DNA from: Gallaecimonas mangrovi
GTDB lineage: Bacteria; Pseudomonadota; Gammaproteobacteria; Enterobacterales; Gallaecimonadaceae
Assembly: GCF_003367375.1 (NCBI RefSeq)
Contig: NZ_CP031416.1
Coordinates: forward strand, 1,619,501-1,683,500
Reading direction: 5' to 3'
Length of the DNA: 64,000 bases
Shown here in pieces: positions 16,428-25,532 of this stretch. Position 1 is the stretch's first letter; the number at the start of each line of letters is the position of its first letter. Position numbers and translations under genes: made by a program. The notes under the pieces were generated by a model, which did no database searches, was not told the DNA's origin, and was given only the letters and a program-made list of their open reading frames with translations.

Positions 16428-17978
16428 ATGCGTCTGGAGATCTTTTGTGAGGACAGGCCGGGAATAGCCCGGGAGGTCCTGGACATTCTTGCCGAACGGC
16501 ACATTGATTTGCGCGGTATCGAAGTTGATCCGGTCGGGAAGATGTACCTGCATCTGCCGGACTTGAGCTTTGATGAGCTTAAAACCCTGCTGCCGGCTAT
16601 CCGCCGCATCAACGGGGTGGAAGATGTGCGTACCACGGCCTTTATGCCAACTGAGCGCGACCATTTTGAGTTAGCGACCTTATTGCAAACCTTGCTCGAT
16701 CCGGTGATTTCGGTGGATGCCAAGGGCCGCATTCTGGTGATAAACCCGGCGGCAGCCAAAATCTTAAAAGGCGAAGTGGCTGAGCTACAGGGGCAGTTGC
16801 TGTCTAATTGGCTAAATGGTTTTAACCTGCAGCGCTGGCTGGAAAGTGACGACCCGGCGCCGCTGAGCATGCTGGTAAAACTGGGTGGTCAGCGCCTTTT
16901 AACCGACTTTTTGCCTATTTGGGTTACCGATGAACAGCATCGCCTAACCCTGGCAGGGGCCGTGGTTACCGCAAAAACCCCTATCCGGCCAGTGGGACTT
17001 TATACGCCCGCCACACCCGAATCGGTGTCAATGGAAACCATTCAAGCCCATTCATCGGTGATGAAAAAGCTGCTGCGCCAGGCAAAGAAGCTGGCACAGT
17101 TAGATGCGCCACTGCTTATTCGCGGTGAAACCGGCACCGGCAAAGAGCTGCTGGCAAGGGCTTGTCATGAAACGTCGCCCCGCCACCAAAAGCCATTTTT
17201 GGCGCTGAATTGTGCGTCTTTGCCCGATAACGTTGCCGAAAGCGAGTTGTTTGGTTACGGCCCCAATGCCTTTTCTGGCGCGGCGGCCAACGGTAAACGC
17301 GGCGTGTTTGAAGTGGCCGATGGCGGCACCGTCTTTTTGGATGAAGTGGGAGACTTGGCACCATCCATTCAGGTGAAGCTGCTGCGTTTGCTGCAAGACG
17401 GCACCTTCCGCCGGGTGGGGGACGAAGTCGAGCGCAAAGTGAATGTGCGCATCATTTGCTCAACCCAGCGCGATTTAGAAGCATTGTGCCAGCAAGGACA
17501 ATTTCGCCAAGATTTGTTCTATCGGCTAAATGTACTGAGCCTGGTACTGCCACCGCTTCGGGAACGCAAAGAAGATATTTTGCCGCTGGCGGATTTGTTC
17601 TTAAGCCGCCACAGCGCCGCCATTGGCCGTGAAAAGGTCCAGTTGTCGCAAGCCGCGCAAAACCTGCTGGCCAACTACCCATGGCCTGGCAATATTCGCC
17701 AGCTTGAAAACAGCCTGCTGCGGGCGGTATCGCTCTTGGAAGGCGGCAGCATCGAGCCTAAACACCTGGAACTGCCCAGCCAGACACCGTCGGTCAGTTT
17801 GGGGGATGCGGCCTTGGAAGGCACCCTCGATGAAGTCATGAAGCGTTTTGAAAAGGGCCTGTTGGAAAGGTTGTATCCAGCTTACCCGTCTTCTCGGCAG
17901 TTGGCGAAAAAACTGGGGGTGTCTCACACCGCTATTGCCAACAAGCTGCGCGACTACGGCATTAACAAGAAAAAATAA
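16428..17978 (+). CDS. tyrR: transcriptional regulator TyrR
   Basis: A 516-residue aromatic-amino-acid-responsive regulator, close to the 513 of E. coli. Order: ACT domain (MRLEIFCEDRPGIAREVLDI), PAS domain (~78-190), AAA+ domain with Walker A GETGTGKE and Walker B GTVFLDEVGD, then a C-terminal TyrR-type helix-turn-helix (SRQLAKKLGVSHTAIANKLR). The sigma-54 contact loop reads NAFSGA instead of GAFTGA, as in TyrR proteins that act on sigma-70 promoters. It likely controls phhAB through the box at 15068 and perhaps hppD. Confidence 0.95.
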   Translation: MRLEIFCEDRPGIAREVLDILAERHIDLRGIEVDPVGKMYLHLPDLSFDELKTLLPAIRRINGVEDVRTTAFMPTERDHFELATLLQTLLDPVISVDAKGRILVINPAAAKILKGEVAELQGQLLSNWLNGFNLQRWLESDDPAPLSMLVKLGGQRLLTDFLPIWVTDEQHRLTLAGAVVTAKTPIRPVGLYTPATPESVSMETIQAHSSVMKKLLRQAKKLAQLDAPLLIRGETGTGKELLARACHETSPRHQKPFLALNCASLPDNVAESELFGYGPNAFSGAAANGKRGVFEVADGGTVFLDEVGDLAPSIQVKLLRLLQDGTFRRVGDEVERKVNVRIICSTQRDLEALCQQGQFRQDLFYRLNVLSLVLPPLRERKEDILPLADLFLSRHSAAIGREKVQLSQAAQNLLANYPWPGNIRQLENSLLRAVSLLEGGSIEPKHLELPSQTPSVSLGDAALEGTLDEVMKRFEKGLLERLYPAYPSSRQLAKKLGVSHTAIANKLRDYGINKKK

Positions 17979-18002
17979 GGCGGCCTAGGCCGCCTTATTT
18001 TT
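17971..18002. terminator. bidirectional terminator, perfect 15-bp inverted repeat
   Basis: AAAAATAAGGCGGCC (17971-17985), TA, and its exact complement (17988-18002). It contains the stop codon of tyrR and reaches the stop of the converging DUF1348 gene. Confidence 0.88.
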
Positions 18003-18475
18003 TAAAGCCCCAGCTCTGAAAGCCCTGGGTGGTCGTCGGGCCGGCGCCCTTGTGGCCAGTGGAATAAGCGGTCTTTTTCGTCGATGGCGACATCGTTAAT
18101 AGAGGCGTGGCGATGGGTCATCAGGCCGTTTTCATCAAACTGCCAGTTCTCATTGCCATAAGAGCGAAACCAGTTGCCCTTGGCATCATGCCATTCATAG
18201 GCGTAACGCACGGCAATACGATCCTCGCTATAGGCCCACAACTCTTTGATTAAGCGATACTCCAATTCTTTGGCCCACTTTTGGCTAAGAAAATCCTCGG
18301 CTTGCTGGCGGCCTTCGACAAAGGTGCCGCGGTTACGCCAGCGAGTATCCAGGCTGTAAGCCAAGGCCACCTTGGCAGGGTTACGGCTATTCCAGCCATC
18401 TTCGGCCAGACGGATTTTTTCAATGGCGCTTGCTTTGGTAAAAGGCGGCAAAGGGAGCTTTTGTTGCTCGGTCAT
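18002..18475 (-). CDS. DUF1348 / NTF2-like family protein
   Basis: 157 residues matching the DUF1348 family across their whole length ([66 protein letters not shown]). The fold is SnoaL/NTF2-like; the biochemical role is not known. Its ATG overlaps the stop of the TetR gene by one base (TGATG), so the regulator and this protein are made together. Confidence 0.88.
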   Translation of the reverse strand: MTEQQKLPLPPFTKASAIEKIRLAEDGWNSRNPAKVALAYSLDTRWRNRGTFVEGRQQAEDFLSQKWAKELEYRLIKELWAYSEDRIAVRYAYEWHDAKGNWFRSYGNENWQFDENGLMTHRHASINDVAIDEKDRLFHWPQGRRPDDHPGLSELGL

Positions 18476-19053
18476 CAGATGGACTCCTGGCAGTAGGTAT
18501 CGAGCAGCAGGCGTGCGATGTTTTGGGCGCGCTCAGCGGCTTTGGTGTCGTTGAAAATCAGGGCTTGGGTAATGGCGCCGTCGATGAGCAGCAGCAACTG
18601 TTGCGCCAATGGCTCGGGGGCTTTAACGGCGAGCTGCTGGCAATTACACAACAACAGCTTTAGCAGCTTGGTTTTATGCTCTCTGGCTACTTGGCGCACC
18701 GGGTCGTCATGGCTGGCGACTTCACCAGCGGTATTGATAAAGGCGCAGCCATTAAAATCGTCGTGCCCAAACCAGCTATCTAACACCGCAAAGGCGCCAA
18801 GCAGACGCGCCCGGGGGCCATGAAAGCGCGCGACATTTTCTTCAAACCATGCCATCCAGCGGATGTCCCTGCGCTCAAGCGCGGCGGCAATCAAGTTGTC
18901 CTTGTTACCAAAGTGCTTGTAGAGGGTGCGCCTTGATACGCCACTGTCTTTGACAATGGCATCCATACCGGTAGCGGCGATACCGCCCCGGTAAATCAGC
19001 TTTTCGGTGCTGGCCAGCAATTTGGTTGCTGGGCTTTCAGTGTCAGTGCTCAT
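18475..19053 (-). CDS. TetR family transcriptional regulator
   Basis: About 192 residues. The N-terminal helix-turn-helix is clear ([20 protein letters not shown] then [13 protein letters not shown]); the ligand-binding domain follows. The start [14 protein letters not shown] at 19053 is chosen; the frame stays open 44 codons upstream without a plausible domain. Probably represses itself and the DUF1348 gene from the palindrome just upstream of its start. Confidence 0.88.
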   Translation of the reverse strand: MSTDTESPATKLLASTEKLIYRGGIAATGMDAIVKDSGVSRRTLYKHFGNKDNLIAAALERRDIRWMAWFEENVARFHGPRARLLGAFAVLDSWFGHDDFNGCAFINTAGEVASHDDPVRQVAREHKTKLLKLLLCNCQQLAVKAPEPLAQQLLLLIDGAITQALIFNDTKAAERAQNIARLLLDTYCQESI

Positions 19054-19065
19054 ATCGCAATAGGG

Positions 19066-19081
19066 TGGAACAATCGTTCTA
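19066..19081. promoter_or_regulatory. candidate TetR operator
   Basis: TGGAACAATCGTTCTA is a near-palindrome (two mismatched pairs) 13 bases upstream of the TetR start codon. Size, symmetry and place fit an autoregulatory TetR-family operator. Confidence 0.5.
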
Positions 19082-19244
19082 CACTGGCAATAAACTTTGT
19101 GCTGTAGTTCAACAAACCATCGATATGCACTCACGGCGGGTCTTACTCGCTGATTAGTATTATCGCAATGGATAACTGTTCTCATTTAGCAGTTGACGAA
19201 CAAGATAATGTCGAAAATAAAATGCCAGGTAGGAGGGCAGGACC

Positions 19245-20195
19245 ATGAAAACCGTCGCATTTTTGATTTTTTCAGATGTGATGATGCTGGATTTTTCGGG
19301 CCCTGCTGAAGTCTTTGCTGTTGCGAATCGTTATCTGCCTGAGCAAGAGCAGTACCTCATTCAAACCATTGGCGCTGAAGACGGTTTAATCACGGCATCA
19401 AACGGTGTCGCTATCCAGCCACAACTCACGCTAGCGCAAGCCCAGCATGCCTTTGATTTGTTGCTCTTTCCGGGGGGGCCAGGCGCCTACGATTTTGGTC
19501 ATCCTCAATGGGTGCCCTGGGTGAAAAGTGCTACCGCCAAGGCAGGGCAGTTTGCCTCTATTTGCACTGGCGCCTTTTTGCTGGCTGAGGCGGGGCTGCT
19601 GAAGGGGCGGCGCGTTACCACCCATTGGCGTTATTTAGAGCGCTTAGCCAAACGCTGTCCTGAAGCGCTGATAGAAAACAACCAGCTTATTGTTCAAGAC
19701 CATAAATTTCTAAGTTGTGGCGGTATTACTGCCGGCATCGATTTGGCGTTATTTATCGTTGAGCAGCATCATGGCCATGAATTGGCGCTTAAGGTGGCCA
19801 AGGTGCTGTTGGTGGTGATGAAACGGCAAGGCGGCCAGGCGCAGTTCAGCCCACTGCTGGCGGAGATAAGTAATGAAGATAATCCGATAAGCCAGGTTCA
19901 GCGCTATGTTGTTGACCATTTGCACGACGATTTTAGCGTTGAAAAAATGGCGGCGATGGCGGCAATGAGCCAGCGGCATTTTAGCCGTAATTTTCAGCGG
20001 CAAGCGGCAATGACGCCGATGGAGTTCGTACGGGCCGCGCGGGTAGATGAGGCAAGAGTTTTATTAGAAACCAGTCAGTTGCCTTTGAAAACCATTGCTT
20101 TTGAATGTGGTTTTAGTGGCCCAAGACAGCTACGGCAGCATTTTCTGGAGTGCCTGGGGATAACCCCGGCTCAATATCGCAGCCGTTTTGGCTAG
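19245..20195 (+). CDS. GlxA-type AraC family regulator (DJ-1/PfpI domain plus AraC helix-turn-helix)
   Basis: 316 residues. Residues 1-~185 are a class I glutamine-amidotransferase-like DJ-1/PfpI domain with a nucleophile-elbow Cys (ASICTGAFLLAEAGLL) and THWR. Residues ~215-316 are an AraC DNA-binding domain (FSVEKMAAMAAMSQRHFSRN, IAFECGFSGPRQLRQHF). These proteins are cytoplasmic sensors whose ligands are often unknown. AGGAGGGCAGG precedes the ATG. Single transcription unit divergent from the TetR gene. Confidence 0.9.
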   Translation: MKTVAFLIFSDVMMLDFSGPAEVFAVANRYLPEQEQYLIQTIGAEDGLITASNGVAIQPQLTLAQAQHAFDLLLFPGGPGAYDFGHPQWVPWVKSATAKAGQFASICTGAFLLAEAGLLKGRRVTTHWRYLERLAKRCPEALIENNQLIVQDHKFLSCGGITAGIDLALFIVEQHHGHELALKVAKVLLVVMKRQGGQAQFSPLLAEISNEDNPISQVQRYVVDHLHDDFSVEKMAAMAAMSQRHFSRNFQRQAAMTPMEFVRAARVDEARVLLETSQLPLKTIAFECGFSGPRQLRQHFLECLGITPAQYRSRFG

Positions 20196-20364
20196 TGATG
20201 GCCGAAATGGGAATCATTTTGGCCGGATTTGGCCTAATTGTATGACCAATTTCGGTGATAAGTGGATTAAAAAAGAGATTCGAGTCCACTAACAAGAGGA
20301 GGCACCGTGACGAGCAAGGCTTAGGTTGAGCCTCTGATGCCAAGCTCTTAGGGTGCACAACAGC

Positions 20365-21795
20365 ATGGATATACCCACCAGCCTTCCGAGCGAGGCCTTA
20401 CGTTTTGGGCCTTTTGTGCTTTATCCGCAGCAACGCCTGTTGCTGGAGAACGGCCGTCAAGTGGACCTTGGCGGTAAGGCCATGGACTTACTCTTGGTCT
20501 TTTTAGAACATCCAGGCCAAACCCTGAGTAAAACGCAATTGATGGCCAAGGTGTGGCCAACCACCATTGTTGATGAAATATCGGTGCGGGTACATATGGT
20601 TGCGCTGCGAAAAGCCTTGGGCGAGAGTCGGCGCAAAGAGCACTATATTTTAACCTTGCCGCAGCAGGGGTATCGTTTTGTTGCTGAGGTTGCATTGCTG
20701 CAACAGGCCGCTGCCGAGGAAGCCAAAACGCCGGCTAATTTACCGGCGTTACTCAATGCCACCTTGGGAAGAGAAACGGAAACCGCCGCAGCTGTTAGGT
20801 TGCTAAGTAGCAGGCGAATGCTGACCCTTATCGGCCCAGGCGGCATTGGTAAGAGCACCGTTGCGATTAGGGCCAGTGAACGTGTTAGTGACCATTTTGC
20901 CGATGGCATTCATTTTCTTGATGTATCGCAGCTGCCTGAACAAATCGATTTGGCGATGGCGCTGACCCACAGCTTAGCGCTGGATACACCGCATCAGTTG
21001 CCCCGTTTTTTTGAACCCTTACAAATGCTGCTGGTGCTCGATAACTGTGAACCACTGGTAGAGCAATGTGCCCACTTGGTGGAGCGGCTGATGCGCCTAG
21101 CGCCAAGGTTAACGGTGTTGGCGACCAGCCGGGAACCTATTCGGGCCGAAGCCGAGTCGGTGCTGCATCTTGGGCCTTTGCCTTATCCGGTTGCCTGCGA
21201 CCGACTGTCGCCTACCGAGGCAATGGACTACGCCGCTATCGCCCTTTTTGTCAGCCGCGCACAAGCAAAAATGTCGGGTTTTGAACTAACGAGCGATAAC
21301 CTTTCGCAAGTTAAAGCGATTTGCCGCCGCCTTGACGGCATCCCCCTGGCCATAGAGTTGGCGTCGGCCAATGTTGACGTGCTGGGGCTTGGCGGCTTGT
21401 GCGCGCAGCTTGACCAGGGTTTATTGCTGTTAGGCTATGGCCGGCGCAATGCCCAGCAGCGCCACCGCACCTTAGAGGCCACTCTGGATTGGAGCTATGG
21501 CCTGCTGAGCCCGCAGGAGCAGCTTTGTTTTCGGGTGTTGGCGATGTTCAGCGGTGCCTTTTCGCTGGGGCAAGCCATGGACGCCTTCCACTTTGACGAA
21601 CAAGCGCGTTGCCGGCTGCTGCAAGACATCACGCAGCTGGTCAATAAATCGTTGCTAGAGGCTGATAGCGGCGGCGAGGTCGCCAAATACCGCTACTTGG
21701 ATACCACCCGCAGCTATGCGCTGGACAAGCTTAAAGAATGCGAACAAGGCCAGATGCTGGTGGGGATGACTGAGCCACTGACGGCCCACTACTAG
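20365..21795 (+). CDS. winged-helix / NB-ARC ATPase transcriptional regulator, short form
   Basis: About 476 residues. Residues ~10-105 are an OmpR/PhoB-type winged helix (LRFGPFVLYPQQRLLLENGR, DEISVRVHMVALRKALGE, QGYRFVAEV). Residues ~125-400 are an AfsR/LuxR-like NB-ARC ATPase with Walker A IGPGGIGKST, Walker B LLVLDNCE, LATSREPIRAE and GIPLAIELAS. Relatives I know usually continue with several hundred residues of TPR-like repeats after the LDTTRSYALDKL motif; this one stops about 20 residues later, so the sensor part is missing. GTG 20353 is an alternative start. It sits directly before the isochorismatase-amidohydrolase-XapX-DoxX operon and is its likely regulator. Confidence 0.8.
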   Translation: MDIPTSLPSEALRFGPFVLYPQQRLLLENGRQVDLGGKAMDLLLVFLEHPGQTLSKTQLMAKVWPTTIVDEISVRVHMVALRKALGESRRKEHYILTLPQQGYRFVAEVALLQQAAAEEAKTPANLPALLNATLGRETETAAAVRLLSSRRMLTLIGPGGIGKSTVAIRASERVSDHFADGIHFLDVSQLPEQIDLAMALTHSLALDTPHQLPRFFEPLQMLLVLDNCEPLVEQCAHLVERLMRLAPRLTVLATSREPIRAEAESVLHLGPLPYPVACDRLSPTEAMDYAAIALFVSRAQAKMSGFELTSDNLSQVKAICRRLDGIPLAIELASANVDVLGLGGLCAQLDQGLLLLGYGRRNAQQRHRTLEATLDWSYGLLSPQEQLCFRVLAMFSGAFSLGQAMDAFHFDEQARCRLLQDITQLVNKSLLEADSGGEVAKYRYLDTTRSYALDKLKECEQGQMLVGMTEPLTAHY

Positions 21796-22198
21796 TGGGC
21801 ATGCTTAATGGGTAAGCGCCGTTAAGCACGATTTTTAACAGCGATTAACTGGGCAGTATTGGCCTGTTGTTTAACCATAAAAAGACCGGCGCGGATGAAG
21901 GCTGCCTCACTCAGCTTTTGTCGGCCGGTATCCTCCGGCCCCCAGTGGGCCCTTCCCCTAACGTGTGTTTAGCCGGCAATAGCCGGCTTTTTTTATGGTG
22001 CTAAAAAGCGGTGGTGCTGTTGGATTTTGTTGGCCCAAGGGTAACGCGAATTAACAGGCTTTAACTCGCCAGCAAGAGCCGTGCTGGCAAACATAGAAGG
22101 GCACATTGCGGTTAGCAAAGAAGGGGCCTGGTGCCATTTTCTGCGCTGGCTCGACCTTAATAAATAACGCGATTCAACAACCCAAAGAGGAATCCCCC
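21796..22198 (+). other. 400-base gene-free region holding a terminator and the operon leader
   Basis: No convincing reading frame. The first half ends in the hairpin at 21971-21994. The second half is the leader and promoter region of the isochorismatase operon; I find no clear -35/-10 pair. A GC-rich stretch around 21885-21960 could fold but matches no RNA family I recognise. Confidence 0.5.
21971..21995 (+). terminator. terminator after the NB-ARC regulator
   Basis: AGCCGGC (21971-21977), loop AATA, GCCGGCT (21982-21988), followed by a T run. Confidence 0.8.
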
Positions 22199-22852
22199 AT
22201 GGCCATCGCCAAAGCTGCTCCAGGTAAAACCCTGCTTTACCCCAATGACCACATTCTGGTGATGATTGACCACCAGTCGCAAATGGCTTTTGCCACCAAA
22301 TCCATTGATGCAGTGACCCTTCGCAACAACGCAGCCTTAGTGGCGAAAGCGGCCAAGGAGTTTGATGTTTCCACCATTTTGACCACCGTGGCCGAAAAGA
22401 GCTTTTCAGGCCCTATCTTCGAGGAGATCAGTTCGGTCTTTCCGGGCTGCTCGGTGATTGACCGCACCACCATGAACACCTGGGAAGATGAGCGTATTGC
22501 TGAGCGTGTTAACAACCTGGGTAAACCGAAAATTGTTTTGGCCGGGCTTTGGACCTCGGTGTGTATTGTTGGCCCAGCGTTATCGGCCCTAGATCAGGGT
22601 TTTGAGGTTTATTTCATTGCTGATGCTTGTGGTGATGTGTCGGTTGAAGCCCACGAAATGGCGATTCAGCGCATGCTGCAAATGGGGGCGCGTCCGATGA
22701 CGTCGCTGCAATACCTGCTGGAGCTGCAACGCGACTGGGCTCGCACTGATACCTACGACCAAACCGTGCAAACCGCCGTTGCCAACGGTGGCGCTTATGG
22801 TTTGGGGCTGATTTACGCCAAAACCATGTTTAACGCCTCTGAAGGGCACTGA
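22199..22852 (+). CDS. isochorismatase-like cysteine hydrolase (YcaC-like)
   Basis: 217 residues of the isochorismatase-like hydrolase fold. The presumed catalytic set is the Asp in ILVMIDHQ, the Lys in TTVAEKSFSGP and the Cys in TSVCIVGPALSALDQGF. It resembles YcaC, whose substrate is unknown. AAAGAGGAA precedes the ATG at 22199. First gene of an operon reaching DoxX. Confidence 0.85.
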   Translation: MAIAKAAPGKTLLYPNDHILVMIDHQSQMAFATKSIDAVTLRNNAALVAKAAKEFDVSTILTTVAEKSFSGPIFEEISSVFPGCSVIDRTTMNTWEDERIAERVNNLGKPKIVLAGLWTSVCIVGPALSALDQGFEVYFIADACGDVSVEAHEMAIQRMLQMGARPMTSLQYLLELQRDWARTDTYDQTVQTAVANGGAYGLGLIYAKTMFNASEGH

Positions 22853-22894
22853 GACAGCCGGCGCCCCGTGCTGGGGCGTCTGAAGGTGACTGTT

Positions 22895-23437
22895 ATGTCC
22901 AAGGATGCCGTTACGCTGGTTATTCGCCATCAGGTAAAAGCCGGTTACAAAGCCCTTTATGAAAACTGGCTACGTAAAGTGACCGAAATGGCCAGCCGTT
23001 ACCCCGGCCATTTGGGGGTTGATGTGATGCACGATGCTGACGATTTTATCAGCGTGCTGCGTTTTTCCAGCGCTGCAGCCCTTGAGCAGTGGCTGGAGTC
23101 GAATGCCCGCAAGCAACTGCTGGACGAAATCGGCCCCTATCTGGCGAAAGAGGAAAGCCGCGAACAACACCAGGGGCATGAATTCTGGTTTGTGCCTTCG
23201 TCAACAAAGGCGTCACCGCCGACACGGTGGAAACAGGCGCTGCTGACCTTTTGGGTGATCCTGCCGTTGACCTTGGGTTTCCCGCTGCTACTCAAACCGG
23301 TTTTTGCCCTCTCGCCCTGGTTAGGAAATTACGTTGCCCGCAGTGTCTTGGTAACGCTTTGCATCGTGCTGTCGGTGGTCTATGTGCTGATGCCACGCCT
23401 CACCAAGCTGTTAGCCCATTGGCTTAACAAGCCCTGA
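22895..23437 (+). CDS. antibiotic-biosynthesis-monooxygenase (ABM) domain protein with membrane tail
   Basis: 180 residues. Residues ~5-100 form a dimeric alpha/beta-barrel ABM domain (TLVIRHQVKAGYKALYENWL, YPGHLGVDVMHDADDFISVL). Residues ~115-170 hold two membrane helices (ALLTFWVILPLTLGFPLLL and VLVTLCIVLSVVYVL). The fusion of an ABM domain to two helices is known in bacteria but its activity is not defined. Start 22895 has AAGGTGA upstream. Second gene of the operon, 42 bases after the hydrolase. Confidence 0.8.
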   Translation: MSKDAVTLVIRHQVKAGYKALYENWLRKVTEMASRYPGHLGVDVMHDADDFISVLRFSSAAALEQWLESNARKQLLDEIGPYLAKEESREQHQGHEFWFVPSSTKASPPTRWKQALLTFWVILPLTLGFPLLLKPVFALSPWLGNYVARSVLVTLCIVLSVVYVLMPRLTKLLAHWLNKP

Positions 23438-23455
23438 GTACAAGGAGTGCTCTTC

Positions 23456-25293
23456 ATGAATGCCGATATTATTTTCAAAAATGGCCGTATCCATACCGTC
23501 GATAAAGCCAACCCCTATGTCAGCGCCGTTGCCATTAAGGATGGCCGTTTTATCGCGGTGGGGAGTGATGCCGAGGCCATGGCCTATTGCCATCAACACA
23601 CCCAGGTGGTCGACCTCAACCGGCGCACCGTTATTCCCGGGCTCAATGACTCGCACCTGCACCTTATTCGCGGTGGTCTTAATTACAACTTAGAGCTGCG
23701 CTGGGAAGGGGTACCCTCGCTGGGTGACGCCTTAGCCATGCTCAAAGCCCAGGCTGAACGCACACCACAGCCGCAATGGGTGCGGGTTGTGGGCGGCTGG
23801 AACGAGTTTCAGTTTGCAGAGCAGCGCATGCCAACCCTTGAAGAGCTTAATCGTGCGGCGCCAGATACTCCGGTGTTTGTACTGCATCTTTACGACAGAG
23901 CCATGCTCAATCGTGCTGCGCTCAAGGTGGTGGGGTATGACAAAAACACCCCCAATCCCCCTGGCGGTGAAATAGTGCGAGATGGCAACGGTAACCCCAC
24001 CGGCATGTTGATTGCCCGCCCTAACGCCATGATTCTTTACGCAACCTTGGCTAAGGGCCCGAAATTGCCGTTGGAATACCAAGTGAATTCCACCCGCCGT
24101 TTTATGCATGAGCTTAATCGGCTGGGTTTAACCAGCGCCATTGATGCCGGTGGCGGCTTTCAGAATTATCCGACGACTATGAAGTTATTCAACAGCTTGC
24201 TGATGCCAACGAACTTACGGTGCGCATTGCCTATAACCTTTTCACCCAAAAGCCCCAAGAAGAATTGGCCGATTTTCAAAACTGGAGCAAGCAAGTTAGC
24301 CCGGGGCAGGGCAGTGATTTCTTCCGCCATAACGGCGCTGGCGAAATGTTGGTGTTTTCGGCGGCAGACTTTGAAGACTTTCTTGAGCCGCGCCCGGACT
24401 TGCCACAATCGATGGAAGACGAACTGGAACCGGTGGTGCGGCATCTGGTAGCCGAGCGCTGGCCCTTTCGACTACATGCAACCTATGACGAATCCATTTC
24501 CCGAATGCTGGATGTGTTTGAGAAGGTTAACCGTGACATTCCTTTCGACGGTTTGCCTTGGTTTTTTGACCACGCTGAAACCATTAGCCCCCAGAACATT
24601 GAACGGGTAAGGGCCTTGGGGGGCGGTATTGCCATTCAAGATCGCATGGCCTTTCAGGGCGAATATTTTGTAGACCGCTACGGCCCGGAGGCCGCCAAGC
24701 AAACGCCCCCCATCAAACGCATGCTGGCAGAAGGTGTGCCAGTTGGCGCCGGAACGGATGCAACACGGGTATCCAGTTACAACCCCTGGACCTCACTTTA
24801 TTGGCTGGTCTCGGGCAAAACCGTCGGTGGCCTTTGCCTGTACCCCGAAGGGTTAGACCGTGCCGAGGCGTTGGCGCTTTTCACCCATGGCAGTGCCTGG
24901 TTTTCATCAGAGCAAGGGCAAAAAGGGCAGATAAAAGTTGGCCAGCTGGCTGATCTTGCCGCCCTTAGTAGCGACTTTTTCAAGGTGGAAGAAGAGGCCA
25001 TCAAATGGATTGAGTCGGTGCTGACCGTGGTGGGCGGCAAAGTGGTTTATGCCAGTGAGGAATTTAAAGACTTAGCGCCGCCCGAATTGCCGGTATTGCC
25101 CGACTGGTCGCCGGTAGCTTTGGTACCGGGACATTGGCGGCCTGGCAGCGACGTTAAGATGAGCGTGCATCACTGCGCAGGAGCCTGTTCTGTGCATGGT
25201 CATTGTCATGACAAGGCGCGCTTTAGCGACGTACCGGTAAGTGATTACCAGGGCTTTTGGGGCGCCTTTGGCTGTTCCTGTTTCGCGTTTTAA
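23456..25293 (+). pseudogene. YtcJ-like amidohydrolase broken by a one-base frameshift
   Basis: The 5' frame (from ATG 23456, AAGGAG upstream) encodes the N-terminal beta-sandwich and metal motif DSHLHLIRGG, and reads correctly to GGGFQNYP near 24171. The 3' frame then resumes with DDYEVIQQLADANELTVRIA and runs to 25293. Adding one base at about 24170-24172 makes one 612-residue enzyme, complete for the Amidohydro_3 family: HATYDESI, FFDHAETI and GAGTDATR carry the remaining His and Asp ligands. The C-terminus is unusually Cys/His-rich (HHCAGACSVHGHCH, then GCSCFAF). The substrate is unknown. The break is either an assembly error or a recent mutation, since the rest is intact. Confidence 0.85.
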
Positions 25294-25307
25294 TTGGGAG
25301 GTGAGTT

Positions 25308-25532
25308 ATGCGACCACTTTTAGGGTTACTGCTGGGGTTACTAATTGGTGCGGGCTGCCGTTTGCTTGGCATACCGCTACCGGCCCCACAAGCGCTGATT
25401 GGTGCGTTACTGGTATTGGCCATGACCTTGGGGTACGGCCTGGTGGGCCTGTTAAATAGCTGCCGCCCTGCCACTCAACAGAGCAACTGCGGCGGCCCCA
25501 GTGGCCGGCGTCAAACAGGAGGCATTCGATGA
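25308..25532 (+). CDS. XapX (DUF1427) small membrane protein, copy 1
   Basis: 74 residues, two hydrophobic helices joined by the family hairpin: GLLIGAGCRLLGIPLPAPQA then ALLVLAMTLGYGLVG. The tail after residue ~50 is polar with two Cys. GGAGGTGA precedes the ATG. The function of XapX proteins is unknown. It overlaps copy 2 by four bases (ATGA). Confidence 0.85.
   Translation: MRPLLGLLLGLLIGAGCRLLGIPLPAPQALIGALLVLAMTLGYGLVGLLNSCRPATQQSNCGGPSGRRQTGGIR

Noticed and set aside
21796-22105. Remaining TPR part of the NB-ARC regulator in another frame
   Set aside because: All frames are short and lack helical repeat character, and a terminator follows.
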